Positions 38,801 to 41,531 of a DNA stretch of 41,531 nucleotides are shown here, piece by piece. The DNA is from Desulfocapsa sp. (GTDB lineage: Bacteria; Desulfobacterota; Desulfobulbia; Desulfobulbales; Desulfocapsaceae). Numbering within the stretch: position 1 is the stretch's first letter; every line of letters begins with the position of its first letter. The stretch is from the NCBI GenBank assembly GCA_030145625.1, contig JAQYVF010000039.1, forward strand, positions 1 to 41,531, in the 5' to 3' direction. A model generated the notes under the pieces. It saw only the letters and a program-made list of their open reading frames with translations. It searched no databases and was not told the DNA's origin. The translations under genes were made by a program, and so were the position numbers.

Positions 38801-39489
38801 AAACTGTCGGTCTGATCGGCGGAATGAGCTGGGAATCCACTGCCCTCTACTATCAACTCCTCAACCAGGGGATACGAGAGAGGCTGGGCGGTCTGCATTC
38901 TGCCCGAATTCTTCTGGCAAGTGTGGATTTTTATGAAATCGAGAGCATGCAGCAGCAGGGGCGTTGGCAGGAGGCTGGGGTTCTGCTGGCTGCCTTGGGA
39001 CTCCAACTGGAGCGGGCCGGAGCCGATTGTATTCTCCTCTGTTCCAATACCATGCACAAGGTGTCCCCTCAGATCGAGGCAGTCCTTTCCATTCCTTTCC
39101 TCCACCTGGCCGATGCCACTGCCCGGGCGGTGAAAGAGAGGAAGTATACCCGGGTGGGACTGCTCGGCACCTCTTTTACCATGGAAGAGGACTTTTACCG
39201 CGGACGTCTTACGGCCCAGGGGCTGGATGTCCTGGTCCCGGAGCAGAACCGGCGCCGGGAGGTGAGCAGGATTATCTTCGATGAGCTCTGCTGCGGTCAG
39301 GTTGTGGAAGAGTCACGGATAACCTATCTCAAGACAATTGACGACCTTGCAGAACAGGGAGCCCAGGCCGTGATTCTGGGCTGTACCGAGATCGGTATGC
39401 TGGTCAAATCCCCACAGAGTTCCCTGCCTCTGGTGGATACTACTGCTGTTCATGTGGAGGCTGCCATTGAGATGATGCTGTCTCCTTGA
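38797..39489 (+). CDS. Aspartate/glutamate (broad-specificity amino acid) racemase family
   Basis: A protein of 230 residues, the usual length for the family. The N-terminal MKTVGLIGGMSWEST is the family signature. The two catalytic cysteines are in place: Cys82 in LLCSNTMHK and Cys196 in GCTEIGML. These PLP-independent enzymes invert the alpha-carbon by a two-thiol mechanism; YgeA- and RacX-type members act on several amino acids, so calling it aspartate-specific would be too precise. The start overlaps the pump stop by four bases (ATGA), meaning co-translation with the efflux pump, an unusual partnership. It has no signal peptide and is therefore cytoplasmic. Confidence 0.93.
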   Translation: MKTVGLIGGMSWESTALYYQLLNQGIRERLGGLHSARILLASVDFYEIESMQQQGRWQEAGVLLAALGLQLERAGADCILLCSNTMHKVSPQIEAVLSIPFLHLADATARAVKERKYTRVGLLGTSFTMEEDFYRGRLTAQGLDVLVPEQNRRREVSRIIFDELCCGQVVEESRITYLKTIDDLAEQGAQAVILGCTEIGMLVKSPQSSLPLVDTTAVHVEAAIEMMLSP

Positions 39490-39550
39490 TTTTTTTGTTT
39501 TTTATGTAGCCTGGAGGCCTGCGCTTACAGGTAAAAAATGAGGAAAAGGA

Positions 39551-40540
39551 ATGCATAGCGTGTCAAAACACCCATCACCACCCACTGTACTCTTCAGGCA
39601 ATGTCTTTTCATGCTGCTGACTGGCTGTCTGGCTTTTTTTCATGCCCAGACAGCGTATGCCGAGCTCGTCATCAATGAGGTTGACGCCGATCAGGAGGGC
39701 GTGGATTCGGCCGAGTTCATTGAACTCTATAACAGCGGCCCGACCACTATTGATTTGTCCGGTTATCAGCTGGTTTTGTTTAATGGCAGCAATGATGAGG
39801 CATACCAGGTGTTCTCCCTTATCGGCTCAATTGCCGCGGGCGACTATTTTGTTCTCTGCAGTACTTCCGGGACGGTTGCGAATTGCAATATGTCTGTCAG
39901 CCCCGCCACAGATCTGCTTCAGAATGGAGCGGATGCGGTCGCCCTTTATGACAGCCCAATATCTGGGTCAGCCGTTACAACAACAAACCTCGTCGATGCC
40001 CTCGTCTATGACACCGATGATGGGGATGACGCCGGACTCCTCGTCCTCCTCAATCCCGGGCAACCGCAGGTGAATGAAAACGGTCCAGGCAACAAGGCCT
40101 ATGATTCCAACCAGCGTATCCCCAACGGTTCGGGTGGCCAGCGCAATACATCAACCTACACGCAGGCCCTGCCCACTCCTGGGGCGAGCAACAACATCTG
40201 CGGCGACGGAGTCGTCCAGAGTGATGAAGGATGTGACGACGGCGGCACTCAGGTCGGCGACGGTTGTTCGGATACCTGCAGGATTGAAAACGGCTGGCTT
40301 TGTTCCGGTGAACCTTCGCTATGCAGTATGCAACCGAGCAATATCTGCGGAGACGGAGTTGTCCTGGGTGCTGAAGAATGCGATGACGGCGACACTCTGG
40401 TCGGCGACGGTTGTTCAGACACCTGCAGGATTGAAAACGGCTGGCTCTGTTCCGGTGAGCCTTCGCTGTGCAGTATGGAAACGAAAACATTTTACTGGCC
40501 ACTATTCCTCCCGGCTGTACAAAATAATGAGGTGCTATAG
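39551..40540 (+). CDS. Secreted lamin-tail-domain protein with two DUF4215-type Cys-rich repeats
   Basis: A protein of 329 residues; AGGAAAAGGA precedes the ATG. A signal peptide (CLFMLLTGCLAFFHAQTAYA) leads to a lamin-tail domain at about 38-190: ELVINEVDADQEG, AEFIELYNSGPTTIDLSGYQLVLFNG and AAGDYFVLC. After a Pro/Thr linker there are two 45-residue units starting ICGDGVV and containing CDDG, GDGCSDTCRIENGWLCSG and LCSM, the DUF4215 (Myxococcus-type Cys-rich) repeat. Six cysteines per unit suggest disulphide-bonded, calcium-like acidic loops outside the cell. The C-terminus ends YWPLFLPAVQNN, hydrophobic and aromatic but without a typical sorting tail. Surface adhesion or a structural role is inferred. 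Confidence 0.9.
   Translation: MHSVSKHPSPPTVLFRQCLFMLLTGCLAFFHAQTAYAELVINEVDADQEGVDSAEFIELYNSGPTTIDLSGYQLVLFNGSNDEAYQVFSLIGSIAAGDYFVLCSTSGTVANCNMSVSPATDLLQNGADAVALYDSPISGSAVTTTNLVDALVYDTDDGDDAGLLVLLNPGQPQVNENGPGNKAYDSNQRIPNGSGGQRNTSTYTQALPTPGASNNICGDGVVQSDEGCDDGGTQVGDGCSDTCRIENGWLCSGEPSLCSMQPSNICGDGVVLGAEECDDGDTLVGDGCSDTCRIENGWLCSGEPSLCSMETKTFYWPLFLPAVQNNEVL
40196..40477 (+). repeat. Two near-identical 135-nt coding repeats
   Basis: Units at 40196-40330 and 40343-40477 encode the Cys-rich modules, separated by 12 nt. The 3' two-thirds of the units differ at only a few, mostly silent, positions, pointing to recent duplication or gene conversion. Confidence 0.9.
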
Positions 40541-40619
40541 AGCGAAAGTATAATGACTTATCAGGCAGTTGTCTTTTGCTGAACAGCTGGTTGGGTTTCT
40601 GGAAAGGAGGTTAACTAAT

Positions 40620-41264
40620 ATGAGTAAAACAAAATCGTTTTGGACAACGTTACCTGGGGTTTTAACAGGGATAGCTGGTGTAATAACCGCCATTGGCGGT
40701 CTTCTTGTTGTTCTTGATCAGATAGGGGCGATAAAGCTCGATACAAGCCCAAATGTGATAGAACAAACAAGAACAGTGCCAGAAGGGAGAGAGGAGATAG
40801 AATTCGAACCAAACCTGACTGCCAAAGGGATTGAAGAGTTAAGAGGCCAGCTGGCTGAGATTGAGATGAAAATCAAAATTTCGGAAGAGGGTTTAGAGCG
40901 CAGTTCTCAACCGCAAGGTTTTCTTCATGAGTTGCAAGTTACAAGGCGAGAGAGGGAAAAACGACTTGAGGAAATTGAAAACATGCAGACAGCGTTGAGA
41001 ACTGAAGTTGAACAATTACGTCTGCAGGCAACTAGTGATCCGGACGCTATGCGAAGAATCGAACAAATAGAAGGAGAAACTATACTGGACCTGGAGAATG
41101 AAAGCCAAGCCGTGCAGAGGCAAGTTCAGGAATCGAAAGATATGATTCGTAATGCAGGAAAAAATGGTGAATTAAAGGGCAGAATTGAGGATCTCAGAAA
41201 GCAAAAACAGTCTCTGCAGGAAGAGATTGAAAACCTGACAAGGCAAATGCAGCCGATGCAGTAA
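40620..41264 (+). CDS. Single-TM coiled-coil protein of unknown function
   Basis: The start is ATG 40620, with AGGAGG nine bases upstream; the frame extends to 40569 without a better start. 214 residues. A basic N-terminus is followed by one TM (TLPGVLTGIAGVITAIGGLLVVLDQIG, given here by position: about residues 9-35). The remainder is highly charged and helical (AEIEMKIKISEEGLERS, RREREKRLEEIENMQTALRTE), with heptads giving a coiled coil to the C-terminus. There is no enzymatic motif and no cysteine. It could be a membrane-tethered scaffold or spacer. It lies downstream of the lamin-tail gene but is separated by 79 nt, and no functional link is evident. Confidence 0.85.
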   Translation: MSKTKSFWTTLPGVLTGIAGVITAIGGLLVVLDQIGAIKLDTSPNVIEQTRTVPEGREEIEFEPNLTAKGIEELRGQLAEIEMKIKISEEGLERSSQPQGFLHELQVTRREREKRLEEIENMQTALRTEVEQLRLQATSDPDAMRRIEQIEGETILDLENESQAVQRQVQESKDMIRNAGKNGELKGRIEDLRKQKQSLQEEIENLTRQMQPMQ

Positions 41265-41333
41265 GCCACGCGACTGACTGGCACTACGTTTGGCAGGTAC
41301 ATAAAATGAGTGACAACAGAGTTGCTGATTTTC

Positions 41334-41359
41334 GTAATCTTCTTGAATAAGAAGATTAC
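41334..41359. repeat. Perfect 11-bp hairpin after the last gene
   Basis: GTAATCTTCTT (41334-41344) pairs with AAGAAGATTAC (41349-41359) around GAAT. It lies 69 nt past the coiled-coil gene stop with no T tract. The remaining sequence to 41531 shows no gene. Confidence 0.6.
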
Positions 41360-41531
41360 ACGACAGAATCGAGCCAAGGCTGGTAAAAAGAGGAAAGGGG
41401 TCACCCATTAAAAGGCCCCTTGTCAAGGCACATATCTCCCCATTAAGGAAAAAATGATCATTTTCCTTGCAAGGGTTTAGTCAAGTTCTAGCTATTCTCT
41501 CTGTCTTCGTAACGATTCCTTTCTTCCGCAC

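Noticed and set aside
1-41531. CRISPR arrays, tRNA or rRNA genes, insertion sequences
   Set aside because: I looked for regularly spaced direct repeats, cloverleaf-like stretches and transposase motifs and found none; the repeated motifs are heme sites inside coding regions.

Overview
The window looks like chromosomal DNA from a Gram-negative, anaerobic, respiring bacterium of the Desulfobacterota type (Desulfobulbales or Desulfuromonadales are my best guess). The grounds are the density of multiheme c-type cytochromes, NHL and beta-propeller proteins beside them, an outer-membrane barrel/cytochrome conduit, and lipoprotein and Sec signals throughout. I count 109 canonical CXXCH heme motifs in ten proteins, plus four expanded motifs (CX3CH, CX4CH and two CX5CH). 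The taxonomic call is inference; no rRNA or other marker gene is present.

Layout. (1) 1-7469, plus strand: the 3' end of a cytochrome gene, a six-bladed NHL protein, an 18-heme and a 14+2-heme cytochrome, and a secreted thioredoxin-fold/TPR protein that has lost its CXXC. (2) 7717-16405, minus strand, converging on the first block: NHL protein, 10-heme cytochrome, HAMP membrane protein without an output domain, 5-heme protein with a fibronectin-like domain, YVTN-propeller lipoprotein, 8-heme cytochrome, and a hexaheme OmcS-like cytochrome. (3) 16795-27373, minus strand: a tightly packed operon (overlaps of 1-13 nt or gaps of 3 nt for seven genes, then a 102-nt gap to an NHL gene). It encodes a large beta-barrel ending in Phe, three CsgG/LpoB-like envelope proteins, a SurA-like chaperone, a 26-heme lipoprotein, a 16-heme periplasmic cytochrome and the NHL protein. 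(4) 27673-28785: a second OmcS-like hexaheme cytochrome with its own promoter candidate and a strong terminator.

Together, blocks 1-4 read as an extracellular electron transfer island. Periplasmic cytochromes would pass electrons to a barrel-sheathed cytochrome wire across the outer membrane, and the OmcS-like proteins would be candidate extracellular conductors. The chaperone, CsgG-like proteins and propellers would serve assembly or surface display. By gene content it resembles the porin-cytochrome conduits known from Geobacter (Ext, Omb-Oma-Omc) and the Oet-type conduits reported for Desulfobulbales-like bacteria. The CsgG-like trio and the discoidin-like insert in the barrel are the features I cannot place in the well-studied systems.

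(5) 29417-41531: ordinary genes. These are a glycogen debranching enzyme (glgX), a DUF1566/Lcl-type protein, a tripartite RND efflux operon (outer-membrane factor, adaptor, pump) translationally coupled to an aspartate/glutamate racemase, a secreted lamin-tail protein with two near-identical Cys-rich repeats, and a membrane-anchored coiled-coil protein. No tRNA, rRNA, CRISPR array, insertion sequence or transposase was recognised.
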